Shown here piece by piece: positions 9,559 through 18,130 of a DNA stretch of 27,500 bases. The stretch is from Prorocentrum cordatum (lineage: Eukaryota; Sar; Dinophyceae; Prorocentrales; Prorocentraceae). The notes under the pieces were generated by a model, which did no database searches, had not been told where the DNA came from, and saw only the letters and a list, made by a program, of their open reading frames with translations. The DNA is taken from contig CAUYUJ010007402.1 of assembly GCA_963575745.1 (NCBI GenBank), positions 210,551 through 238,050 of the forward strand. The letters run 5' to 3'. Position 1 is the stretch's first letter, and every line of letters starts with the position of its first letter. The translations under genes and the position numbers were made by a program.

Positions 9559-11479
9559 GTAGTCAGCGCCATATTTCCGCAGCCCGGATACACGCCGAAC
9601 AAAAGGGGTCCTGGGATTACGAGTTGGGGGACGCGTGAGGGAGGCTGCGACCGCTGTGAATCACTCGGCAGGAGATACCGACACCTCAACCCCAGCATCT
9701 TCTGGGTCTGAATCAGATAGCTCGCCGACGTTGGCCACGCTAACGCCATCCGAGCCCTCGCAGTCAACAGCCACTGATTCGTTAGCTGCGTCACACGCGT
9801 CGGAGTCCAACCTCTGATCCGTGTCGAAAGGCAGGCATCCTGAGACCTCGCATGTACAGGGGCTCTGATTCGCGGCGGCGCAGTCCTCGGCTTAGCCGGG
9901 CTGCGTGCGTCCACGCAGCCTGCGGCTTGGCCACGGCCGGGTGACTGAGAGGGGCTTTTTAAAGGCAGCGATACCGGTGGGTGTCCGACTCCAACCGCAT
10001 TCGGGTGCCTAGCGAGGCGAATAGTAAAACAGGTGACGGCAGGCACAGAGTCTAACGAGGACGGGAAACGGGACGCGGACACAGCCGGCCGCCCGCCAAT
10101 GTAGCTGTGGGAGCCAATCAACATATGCGTGCGCAAGTCTATGGCCATACGTGACTCTGAACTGACCGGGGCGGGGAGCCCCCCACCGAATCCAAATCGC
10201 CCAGAAATGCCTCGGCACCTGGCGCCACGCAACACAGCCGCCCAGGAGCCACAGACTTACCGGCGGCAACCGCACATCTACTGACCCAGCGCCTCTTTGC
10301 CCAATAGGGTCAAGCACGAAGACTTGCCCACAACGGTTTGGCTCACTTGAGATCCTTGGGCAAAAGTTGAACATTAAGACAAGCGATGTAACTGAACAAA
10401 GGCCAAGGAGGGCCCACTGCAGCATTCAGAGTGACCGACTGCAGAGCCTGCAGACCAAACTCATTACACCTCTACCAACAAAACTTTCCGCACTAATGTT
10501 GCGCCCACACTCTGCGCCAAAACGAAACTCAACGACTGGGAGTACACGGAGCCTGTGCCCTTGCACTCCACTACGGCTGAGCCGTGTGAAACAGCAACCT
10601 TGCGCCCCTCGGGCTCCAACCATGGGTGCTAAGATCCACTCGCAAGATCCACTCCATCGACAATGCCAGCCAAAATCCACTCACAAGGTTTGACGCACGT
10701 CGATGCCCACCACGCTGCGTGGGACGGAACTACAACCTATCCTTTGCACTCAACGGCAGCCCTACGAGGCCGTGGCGGCGCACCTTCCGTCAAGTGATGG
10801 CGGGCTCCGCGGTCGGAGGATCGATTCGGGCGCAGGGGCTGCAACGATCTCTCTTGGTGGACCGGAGACAGCTCTGACTGGGGCACGCCACAAAACAGCC
10901 CAATGAGGGAACTTGGCCACATTACAGCTAAGCACGCGTCTAACTGCGGCGTTCCGAGAACAATGGGGCAAGAGAACAGGGATTCTGACAAGCTCTCCAA
11001 CATGTTCCTTGCGTTATTGTGCTGAATGGTCAGGCGCACGAGCGCCGCAGCGTCCGGGCCGGGTGCACCAGCTTGCTGGCTGCGTGCGGCGGCGTCCGAC
11101 CAAACAGGACTGCTGGGACACTCTGACAGGCGCCGACAAGACATCCGCGCGCAAGCTCAGCAATCGAAGGATTTCAACAAGCTCGAACGAACACTGCCCT
11201 AGAGGCGGGAGCAGCTGTAGGAGAAATAATTAATTCCATTGCAAGTTGTGTTACTAGAGGCCCGTGAAAAAATATGAGCCCGCCTGCTTCAGCCCTTGGG
11301 CGCCCCGCACGAGCGGGGTTGGGCACGCGTAGGCGCCCGGACTGGTTGGACCAGCGCTCTGTCCCTCGCCTACCCGCGACCGGCTTGGCCGACGCAGGCA
11401 TCGACATATCTATTTCACGAGGAAAATGAGAAACAGCGCGAAAGGCTTGCCTCGACCTTCCAGCCCCCCCCCCCCCCCC
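9559..11479 (-). other. Internal region of inserted element, no recognised domain (part 2)
   Basis: Minus frames of 84-244 codons occur (10235-9501, 10425-10009, 11144-10737) without a domain I know. Several overlap one another, so they are likely chance frames in GC-rich DNA. Structure is more visible than coding: a perfect 9-bp stem with a 4-nt loop at 9899-9920, several members of the 3-nt-loop hairpin family, and a C16 run at 11464-11479. Confidence 0.4.
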
Positions 11480-11506
11480 GGCACTGGCGGCAGGGCCGCC
11501 AGTGCC
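11480..11506. repeat. Perfect 12-bp stem with AGG loop
   Basis: Arms 11480-11491 and 11495-11506 pair perfectly (core GCACTGGCGGC / GCCGCCAGTGC). The hairpin sits directly beside the C16 run, immediately 3' in sense of the gag zinc-finger frame. It could be a transcript-level structure such as a recoding or termination signal, or an enlarged member of the element's hairpin family. Confidence 0.7.
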
Positions 11507-11515
11507 CAGCCAACG

Positions 11516-11980
11516 TCAAGGGTGGCCTGGGGCATTTGCGGCATGCCGACGCTCCTCGCCGCGCGGGCACTCGCCCGTGTCCCCGAAAGCGCAGCAGATC
11601 TTCTTTCTGCCTTTGCCACGGCCTTTGCCCTTACGGCGGTCCTGACGCGAGCTGCCGCTGTTGGCCGGTTCCTCAGCAGCGGCGTCGATCTGTTCACTCG
11701 CCGGGTCCTCTGGGGCAGCCAGTTCGTCGTCTGCATCCTCTGGGCAAGCGGCGTCGATCTGATCGCTCGCCGGGTCATCTGGGGCAACCAATTCGTCGTC
11801 TGTGTCCACTTGGGCAAAACGTCCGTCTCCCGCCGTCAGCCGGGGCAACGGTCTGCCTGCTTCCGCCTCCGCCGGCTGGGCCGGTAGGCAAAGCACCCTA
11901 ACCCCGACCTCGCTGATTAAGGGTCGATTCGTGCTTGTCGATGTTATAGTCGTCCTTCTCTCGCAACATAAGCATCTCAA
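11516..11980 (-). pseudogene. Gag C-terminal part with basic linker and CCCH-like finger
   Basis: In sense order this frame carries an acidic stretch with a tandem repeat (DDELVAPDDPASDQIDAA, then DDELAAPEDPASEQIDAA), a basic tract RRKGKGRGKGRKK, and CCAFGDTGECPRGEERRH. The C-x7/8-C pattern after a KGKGRGK tract is typical of the RNA-binding finger closing gag in one class of dinoflagellate copia-like elements. Here the third Cys of a CCCH finger is missing. It follows the capsid frame (12584-11898) with a frame change near 11950. Packaging of element RNA is the inferred role. Confidence 0.62.
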
Positions 11981-12640
11981 TCTGAGCTATGAGCCACTCG
12001 TATGCACGCATGCCCGCGCCAGGCTTGTCTGAAGACATATCGCAAAACTGGCAAACCATGTTCAACTTCTCTGGTTTCCTGCACTGCTCGAGGAAATTGG
12101 CATGGATCGAAGCTCGCATCTCGTTGGAAGGGGGTCGTACGCCATAGAGCTGCTGGTATACGTCTGTCCACTCATTATAGAAAAGGTACAGATCAGCGTC
12201 AAGGCGATTGGGATCAATGACGACCTTGAAGACATCACGCGAAATGCGATGCTGACCCAGCTCCGATCTAACTGAGCACCAAGAACATATGGCCCTGACA
12301 AGTTCGCGCCCTGTCAGAAGTCTCTGTTCATTCTGGGCAGCGAACTCCGCGCGATTAATTTGGTGGAAGAAATGATTGTGATGAACGGAAAGGTTGCGAT
12401 GTTTACGTAGTGTCGTAAACTTCTCAATCAAGTTAGTGGCGACCATGAGCTCAAGACGCCGGAAGCGGCCCGGGAAGATGTTCTTTGGGCACGGCGGGGC
12501 CCATGGCCTCCATAATCCAAAGCTGCGCCTCCTGAACATGAGGGGGGCGATCCAGCCACAGCGCGGGTGGCATGCATCTGCCACTCTCGGATGTTCGTAA
12601 CATCTGGGATGTCCATAAGGTCAACCTTTTGATTGTTGCC
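11898..12640 (-). pseudogene. Gag capsid-type domain of the inserted element
   Basis: The domain opens in the preceding frame with DIPDVTNIREWQMHATRAVAG (about 12625-12560). It continues after a frameshift with LELMVATNLIEKF, LTGRELVRAICSWCSVRSEL, DLYLFYNEWTDVYQQLYGVR and YEWLIAQIEMLMLREKDD. The PDV-N-REW start, the hydrophobic helices and the Arg/Lys-rich tail leading into a CCCH finger match the gag of a dinoflagellate copia-like class that I know from conserved sequence. This class differs from the host element's gag. The protein would form the virus-like particle core. Frameshifts at both ends mean this copy is not translatable. Confidence 0.68.
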
Positions 12641-13150
12641 TACCTGTCTCCATTGGTCCAATGGGGTACTCTGGCCAAGGCCGTCGGGGCCACTGGGCCC
12701 GCCTGATCCATGGGGTCCGCCAGGACCGTCTCCACCGCCTGGGAATCCAGGACCCCCCGGACCCCCTTTAGGCGGCTTCCCTGACTGGTCTTGGGCAACT
12801 GCGTACAAGAAGTTGACGCTCGGGGCGGTACTTCGAACGTCCTCATTTTTGTTCTGCCCTGCACCGCCAGGCGGCATGGCCGCTGACGCACTACCGCTGC
12901 CCCCGCCCGGCGGCTCGGCCGCTGGCGGCCTCGCTGACCCCGCCTGGGTGAAGGGGTGATAGTTAATAAGGGTCATGTCGTCAACGGCACCGTACATCTC
13001 GGCGTTGAAAGGTATATTATTACCCGAGATACCGGGCTTGGCCGGACCTTCGGTGGCGGGGCCAGGGACAGCGAAATGAGGTCGCAAAGCTGGCCTGGAG
13101 GGCGTCTCCTGCGAAAGCTGGGGCATGTCGAATTGATGAAATTTGGGCAT
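12641..13150 (-). pseudogene. Gag proline/glycine linker of the inserted element
   Basis: In the frame of 13150-12428, this part is a low-complexity linker between the coiled coil and the capsid domain. It reads MPKFHQFDMPQLSQETPS, then GNNIPFNAEMYGAVDDMTLI, then a long Gly/Pro stretch around 12780-12640. Two hairpin motifs (12871-12883 and 12910-12922) lie in its GGG/PPAAEP part. No enzymatic motif. It is likely a flexible spacer. Confidence 0.6.
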
Positions 13151-14945
13151 GCTGTCTAATGTTTTCCTCTATGTACTGAAAAGATTCCATGCCCATGGTC
13201 TTCGTCATCTCTGTTGCCCTTTCTTCCAAGGCCGCTTCTCGGTCAGCTGCCTGCGATCGAGACCGCATGACTTGGTCCTTCTCTTTCAAGGATTCTGCGA
13301 AGGCCGCCGTGAGATCCGGCACCTCTTTCTCCGATGCGGCAGCGCGAGCAAACGCTTCTTCTTTTTTACGAATGCCGGCGGCTGACTTTTCTGAGCTCAG
13401 ACGAAGCTGTTCCTCAGCTTGCTCCGTCAGTCTTTGCATTTCGCACTTGTTGGCGTAAATTTCATCAAGGAGCTTTTGCTGTTGGGCCAGAAGTTTCGGG
13501 CCCGCGCTATCTCACTTCCACTGCTCGTCCCACAGTGCCTGTTCTTCTGGCAAGTTCTTCTGTTGGGCACACGCGACGCATCGCTTCGTGTTCATATCAA
13601 AGTGGCCTTTGCAACTGGGTGATCCGCACGAGGCGCAAAACCTAACCTTCGGTTGAGTACATATTGAACAGCAATCGGTAGGGTCTCCTCGCATGGGCTG
13701 AGGCTGCTGGGCAGCCCTCACCCTGCGCTGCGGGCCGACCCCGAACCCTGCGTCAAAGCCTCCCGCTCGCCAATCTACATCATGGATGGTGCTTCGCGGA
13801 CGGGGCTCAACTACAGCCGCCGGCTGGGCTGGCGCCGGTGCCTTCGCAGGCGGGGGCAATGGCGGCAATCCGCCTGCCGGAGGCGCCGAGCTAGGCCGGG
13901 CCTGCGACGAGGTGGCACCAGACGGCTGCGCCGCCGGTGAAGGTCGTCTGCTCGCCCCCGCCGGCTTGGCCGGCGGGCGCGCTTCGTCGCCTGAGGGTCG
14001 CTCTGCCTCGGCTGTCGCGACCCTCTCCCCTTCTAGCATAGCCGCCGCGATGGCGGCGTCAGCGGATTTGGCGTCATCAGCTCGGCCGTGTTCCGCCAGT
14101 GCAGCGCGTCGCTCAGAAGAAGATATCAGCGGTTCAGCACCGCGTTGCAAGCGCGCCAGGTCTTGGTCCTTTTGCGCGATAACGGCAGCTTGCTGCGAAA
14201 TGTGCTGTTCGGCCTCACTCGCTACCCCGGCAGTTCTCTTCTCCGCTTCTTCCGTGCGCTGCTGGGCAGCCGCGGCCTGGGCGGACATCTGGGCTAACAG
14301 TTCTTGCTCTCGCCGACTGGCATCTTGGGCCATGGCGAGCCTATCAGCCTCAGCCTGTCGGGTGATAGCTGCCTTTTGACCTTCAAACTCCGAAAACTTC
14401 TTCTGGGCATCGGCAATAACTGCGCCCATCTTTTCACGATCCAGTCGGGCCTGTTCGGACCTCTGGGCCTCAACGGCCATAGCTTCTTGCTGCCTCTGGG
14501 CCTCTTGGGCCCTGGCTTGGTCCTGCATGGCCTGGATCAAAAGGTAATGGCAGTTATGTTCTTCCATCTTGATGCAGTTGCGACACAGCCAACTGACGCT
14601 GCATCTGGGGCAAACCTCTGAGCATTGCCCGCAGGCGGGGCGCTTGCAGGGCCCCCTCGTTTCGCGGGCCTTCCCTGGGCATCTGATTTCAGCTCGAGGC
14701 GGGCACAGTGGGCCCGGATCCCAACGAGCATCACGCATGGAGATCGTGCTGACACTTCGCGACGACCCCGAGCCTGACTTAGCTGCAAACTTATGGATCC
14801 GAGGTCTGGCTCGACTCGAGGCTGGAGATCGCGCCTTTCTGGGTCGCGGGTAGCCGCTCTCAGGCGGCTTTGGTGTCTTGGCCGCTGTATCGTCTTGCTC
14901 GTCTCGCTTAACCAACTCGGCGTCGTCCGCTCCGCTGCCTCAGGG
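13151..14945 (-). pseudogene. Gag N-terminal region: two cysteine clusters flanking a coiled coil
   Basis: The frame runs from about 14945 to the TGA at 13512-13514 and carries on in the same frame to about 13150. The first cluster (about 14650-14549) has C-x4-C-x2-C-x3-C-x2-C-x5-C-x2-C, then HNCH. A long Ala/Gln/Glu-rich coiled coil follows (about 14540-14070). Then come a Pro/Ala linker, a second cluster CSIC...CASC...C...CVAC (about 13670-13560), and after the TGA another coiled coil (LLAQQQKLLDEIYANK, then KEKDQVMRSRSQAADREAAL). The clusters resemble cross-brace zinc modules such as B-box or RING, but no exact family fits. The TGA sits where Arg CGA would be natural. It joins the upstream frame through a frameshift near 14940. 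Confidence 0.65.
13957..13977 (-). repeat. Inserted-element miniature hairpin family (representative)
   Basis: The core is CGGCTTGGCCG on the plus strand: a stem of 4-9 bp around a 3-nt loop (sense loop CAA). This copy has a 9-bp stem. Exact 11-mer cores occur in the same orientation at 7218-7228, 7287-7297, 8011-8021, 8957-8967, 11381-11391, 13962-13972 and 15892-15902. Variants with changed but still paired stems, or TGG/TGA/TCG/ATG loops, lie at 7111-7123, 8060-8072, 8745-8757, 8786-8798, 9888-9898, 10573-10585, 11342-11354, 11872-11884, 12871-12883, 12910-12922, 13702-13716, 14258-14270, 15121-15133, 15231-15243 and 15632-15646. I found no exact core outside the inserted element. Function unknown. 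Confidence 0.75.
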
Positions 14946-16279
14946 ATCGCAGGCTGCCAGCCGGTTGAACCGATGACACGCCTGAAGAATCCCTCTTCAA
15001 GAGGACTGGGCTTCAAGTCGTCGTCCTCACTCTCGTGTTTCTTAGTCTGCGGAACTGGCGCGCGGCCTAAAGCTCCCCTAGCATGCCTAGACGGCTGAAG
15101 AGACCTAGACGGGAACTCCTCCGACTTGGTCGGGGCCCCGTCCGTCGGAAGAACTGGTGGGCTAACCTCAGGCGGGATCGCAGCTTGCCCCGGATTCGCG
15201 CCCGAGGGCTCTGAGGCACCTTCGACCGCGCCGACTGGGTCGGGGGCCGTCGGCCCTTGCCACGAGAGGGGAACATGATCTGACGAGGGCGGCTGTCCAC
15301 CCTCTGGTTCCAATAAGGTATCTCCAAGGTCAGCGCGTTCTTGGTAATCGACTGCTTCTGCCTCTGATCGCTCACCGTCTGGGGCGGGGCAATCGATAAG
15401 GCCCTGGAGTGGGAGCTCTGGGTCAGCCCGGCCTTGAGACGCATGGAAATCAGCAAGCTCGAAGTTGCCCTCATACGAGTTCGCCTCTTCTTCGTCTCCT
15501 AAATGCCCGTCACTGTCGTGACCGTCTTGCCCATCCAAAGCAATCGGAACGATCTGAGCGCCCTGGGGTTCGCCCCAATCGTCTGGGACGATGGGAGCCC
15601 CCCCGGGTTGCTCGTCCTCGTCGTGGCCTCTGCTGGCTGGGCCAGCGATCCTGGGGCCCCACTGGCCGGGCTGCGTGGGGCTGCACCAGGATGCAAAGGC
15701 TCTGCGCCTGACAGCGCCGGCTTTGCGGGTCTGTCTCGCGGGGGTCTGGGCCCGATCCTCCAGCAACGAACGCCCTGGGGCATCGCCGCGAGACAAATCA
15801 ATCGCAGGTGCCTTGCCCCTCAGGATTCGCGGGCTCTCCGGCACTAAATGTGAAGAAGACCAACTCGACAATGGCCTCCGTCTCGCAGCGCCGGCTTGGC
15901 CGGTCTGCCTCCCCTGATCCCTCTCCTCTAACTTATTATTCTCTGGGGAATCGTCGAGAAACAGATCAATGCGAGGAACGTTCGAGAGGTTGAGAGGAGA
16001 AGGGCGGCCCTCCAGGCCGCGCCCTTTCCGAAATTGCTCAACATGATGTTCTGATTGTGATGTGTCGAGCAAATCTACTGCCTGAGCCTGGCTCATCGAA
16101 CCCAAAAAGACTTGGTCGTTGGTCTCGGCTGATAACCAGTCGCTCCTCTGGGAATCGTGGTTGAATGTAAAAGGAACATGGGTCTCATGATCTTCAATGG
16201 TCATGCCTGGGGCTTCACTATGCGTGGTCGTAGATCTACTCTGGGGAAGCTCAGGGGGAGATCTACTGGGGAGAGCCAT
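14930..16279 (-). pseudogene. Gag N-terminus of inserted element, starting inside the LTR
   Basis: The frame is open from the ATG at 16279-16277 (MALPSRSPPELPQSRS), through the end of the 5' LTR and the primer-binding region, to about 14930. There the meaningful frame shifts; the original frame itself closes at 14537. The LTR-encoded start is conserved in the other LTR. The body is acidic and disordered, with an internal duplication: IDLFLDDSPENNKLEERDQG...ARRRPLSSWSSS (about 15966-15860) and IDLSRGDAPGRSLLEDRAQ...VRRRAFASWCS (about 15801-15685). Gag beginning in the LTR has a precedent in yeast Ty1. No known domain. It probably precedes the zinc and coiled-coil part of the same protein. Confidence 0.65.
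16124..16138 (-). other. Candidate primer binding site behind the 5' LTR
   Basis: The sense strand reads TGGTTATCAGCCGAG, with its first T being the last LTR base. It begins TGG, as required to pair with a tRNA CCA end. It resembles the initiator-Met type TGGTATCAGAGC with small insertions and deletions. It also forms part of the gag reading frame (DWLSAE), as in Ty1-like layouts. The tRNA assignment is tentative. Confidence 0.5.
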
Positions 16280-16451
16280 GGCTTCGGCAGCAATCAAGTC
16301 CGTTAAACAATATGTGAATACGCGCGCACGCGCCGAGCTGGCCGGTCGAAGGGGGGGGGGAGGCGCGCGCGGAGACCTTTACTCCACTTGACTCCCAAAG
16401 ATGGCTGCGGACAGCACTGATGCAGCGGCGGCCTCTTCGAGGCCACCAAAA

Positions 16452-16460
16452 GTATATAAC
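16452..16460 (-). promoter_or_regulatory. TATA-like site in the 5' LTR
   Basis: The sense strand reads GTTATATAC, preceded by a GC-box-like GGGGGCGGGGG. The other LTR has GTTATGTAC at the same place. Dinoflagellate promoters usually lack a canonical TATA box, so a promoter role is only a positional guess. Confidence 0.3.
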
Positions 16461-16529
16461 CCCCGCCCCCGTGGGTCCTGAGGAAAGGGTTCGAGAGTGG
16501 CGACAGTCCTATGCGGGCCGCCGCCGAAA

Positions 16530-16563
16530 AATATATATATATATATATGTATATATGTGTGTG

Positions 16564-16617
<54 letters not shown>
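16530..16617. repeat. (AT)n/(GT)n microsatellite
   Basis: About 88 bp of alternating AT with GT interruptions. It is expanded compared with the roughly 40-bp AT-rich tract at the same place in the other LTR (5828-5867), so the growth occurred after insertion, or the other copy shrank. Confidence 0.9.
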
Positions 16618-16618
<1 letters not shown>

Positions 16619-16689
16619 CAATCAACCGAATGCAGCGAAGCGGCGGCGGTAGCGGCAAAAGAGAGGACGCGGAGAGGAGCATGTTAACT

Positions 16690-16694
16690 TGGCG
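16690..16694. repeat. Target site duplication, right copy (TGGCG)
   Basis: Exact repeat of 5429-5433, directly abutting the right end of the inserted element. Confidence 0.8.
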
Positions 16695-17660
16695 CCCTCG
16701 TCGCAGATGGCCTGGCACACCTTCGCCTGCAGGGCCCTCGCGGCGAAGTCCTAATCCACAACCGTAGGATTGCTGCCATGCACGATGTTCCTTCGCCACC
16801 ATGTCTTCAAGGCGTTGTCCGCCTGGCCCTGGTCGCGAGTGAGAATGCATCCTCATTGATGCTGCGGCTAATGCCCCTGTCGTTCTGAGTCATCATGAAC
16901 GCGCGGGCATCCACGGGGGCAGGTAATCCCGCGCAGCTTGAAGCAGGTTGCCCCGCAATAGGCTCCGCATCTACGGTGTCCTCGATGACGTGCCGCAACG
17001 GTGTCCGCGAGTATCCGGACTTGGCCGTGATGGAGAATACCGTGGCTCCATCGGCCTCCGTTGCCACGTCGTTTTCATCGACCTTCATCGCTAGGTGTTC
17101 TGATGGTGTTCTTACTGGGCCAATCACCCTAGCGCCCTTGCCATGGAGGGGCGTAGACATATCCGTGCCTGGGATGACCATATTTTCGTTCCTCCGGCCC
17201 AGGATTGCGGGCGAGTTCTCGCCAGACCCCTCGGCCACGTTGGCCGAGTGTCCAGTTTGGCGTTGGCAGGTTGCCCCGCAGGGTTGCCCCTTGCGCGGGC
17301 AATGTTGCAATGCCCCGGCGCCCTGCACGCTGCGTCTCCAGCGCCCACTCTGGTCACGCACAATTGTCTGATCAAGTTCAATCTCTTTACGTCGCGACCG
17401 CGGGCGCGCGAGACCCGCTCAAATGTCTGAGCAGTTTTCAGACCAATGATGTTTATGTTGCTGCCAATATCCAGCAAGAGAATTGACGCCCCGTCGATCA
17501 TGGCCCCACTGTTCGCTGCGCCATACATGCCCTTGAAGCGCCTTTGGTCCAATGCTAACTCGCTCTTCCCCATAGAGGTGATGCGCCCATGCATGCTCGG
17601 CTTTCTTCCTCTGTGACTGGACAGCGTTGGGCAATCCAAGCAGAAGGGCATTCACCATAT
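16695..17660 (-). pseudogene. Aspartic protease region of the host element
   Basis: This is a retropepsin-type protease that would cut the polyprotein. The frame 17651-17124 has GASILLLDIGSNINIIGLK, with the catalytic Asp at about 17471; D-I-G-S is the form of the D-T/S-G motif I associate with this dinoflagellate family. LCVTRVGAGDAACRA follows. A second frame (17361-16807) continues with NVAEGSGENSPAILGRR, ENMVIPGTD and RTPSEHLAMKVDEND, typical of the protease C-terminal half, so a frameshift lies near 17300. Hairpin-motif copies at 16943-16956 and 17266-17279 encode AGQPA peptides that look inserted into otherwise conserved sequence. Just beyond its 3' end the second element is inserted. 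Confidence 0.75.
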
Positions 17661-18130
17661 CGGAAGGGGCACTGCTGCGTCAGTGGGAAAATCTCAATCA
17701 AAAGTATCCTTGTCGGTGCGCGCTGCGTCCTGGCCATCCGCGTCGACCATCAGTGCCACCTGCAGCATGTCGCGTTGGGGCATGGCGCTGGCGCCACTGC
17801 GCACGCTGACCGGGCTGTCCGTTCGGCGCGGGCGTAGCGCGTTACCCCGCATTATGACGCGAGGCACGCGAGCTCTTCCCATGCGCCTGAGCCGCGCTTC
17901 ATTGGCAGGGAACCCCACAGGCGCAGATACAGCAGGTGCCCCCGCAGAGGCAGCTGGTTTAGCTATCAGCGGCATCTGCGCGCCTGCAGTTGGCATCTTT
18001 GCCGCTGGGTCAGGCCGTGCGCACGGCGGTGGCATGGCCGCAGGCAACGGCGCACTGCGTGCGGCAGGTTGCCCCGCAGGTGCCGCAGGCGCCCCCGCTG
18101 GCGCTGCGGGCCTGGCCATGACCTTCTCGG
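17661..18130 (-). pseudogene. Alanine/proline-rich linker between RING and protease
   Basis: The minus frame 18119-17694 is strongly Ala/Pro/Gly-rich (APAGAPAAPAGQPAARSA) and then basic (EARLRRMGRARVPRVIMRG). Motif copies at 18064-18077 and 17932-17945 generate the AGxPA repeats. It is likely a flexible interdomain segment with no catalytic role. Confidence 0.5.

Larger units (their letters stand above)
5434..16689 (-). mobile_element. Nested LTR retrotransposon (11.26 kb) inside another retroelement
   Basis: Its direct terminal repeats lie at 5434-5932 and 16138-16689, and the element is flanked by TGGCG on both sides. It lies in the same orientation as its host (sense on minus). Behind the 5' LTR is a primer-binding-site-like sequence, and before the 3' LTR is a short G run. 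The gag half (16279-11516) is recognisable. The remaining 5.6 kb has no recognisable pol. Deleting this span with one TGGCG leaves the host minus-strand frame open in the same register on both sides, from about 16755-16690 into 5428-5353, which is strong independent support. By eye the LTRs agree at roughly nine in ten bases, so the insertion is not recent. Confidence 0.88.
16138..16689 (-). repeat. 5' LTR of the inserted element
   Basis: This is the 552-bp copy of the terminal repeat, with the same AGT/ACT ends as 5434-5932. In sense order it begins AGTTAACATG, contains a long AT/GT microsatellite (16530-16617), then a GC-rich stretch with GTTATATAC, and ends with the gag start region. A G10 run (plus strand) lies at 16351-16360. 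The main difference from the other copy is the expanded microsatellite. Confidence 0.85.

Noticed and set aside
9540-9560. YVDE on minus, resembling the RT catalytic YVDD box
   Set aside because: No other RT motif surrounds it in any frame, so it is more likely coincidence.
11426-11887. Long plus-strand open frame of 153 codons
   Set aside because: It is antisense to the gag zinc-finger frame and mirrors its codons; GC-rich DNA opens such frames by chance.
13786-14379. Plus-strand open frame of 197 codons, Ala/Ser-rich
   Set aside because: It is the antisense shadow of the minus-strand coiled-coil frame, whose Gln/Glu/Ala codons read as Ser/Ala/Cys on the other strand.
17469-17471. Protease DIGS read as a mutated DTG active site
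   Set aside because: D-I-G-S is, as far as I recall, a normal variant in dinoflagellate copia-like proteases, so it is not evidence of decay.
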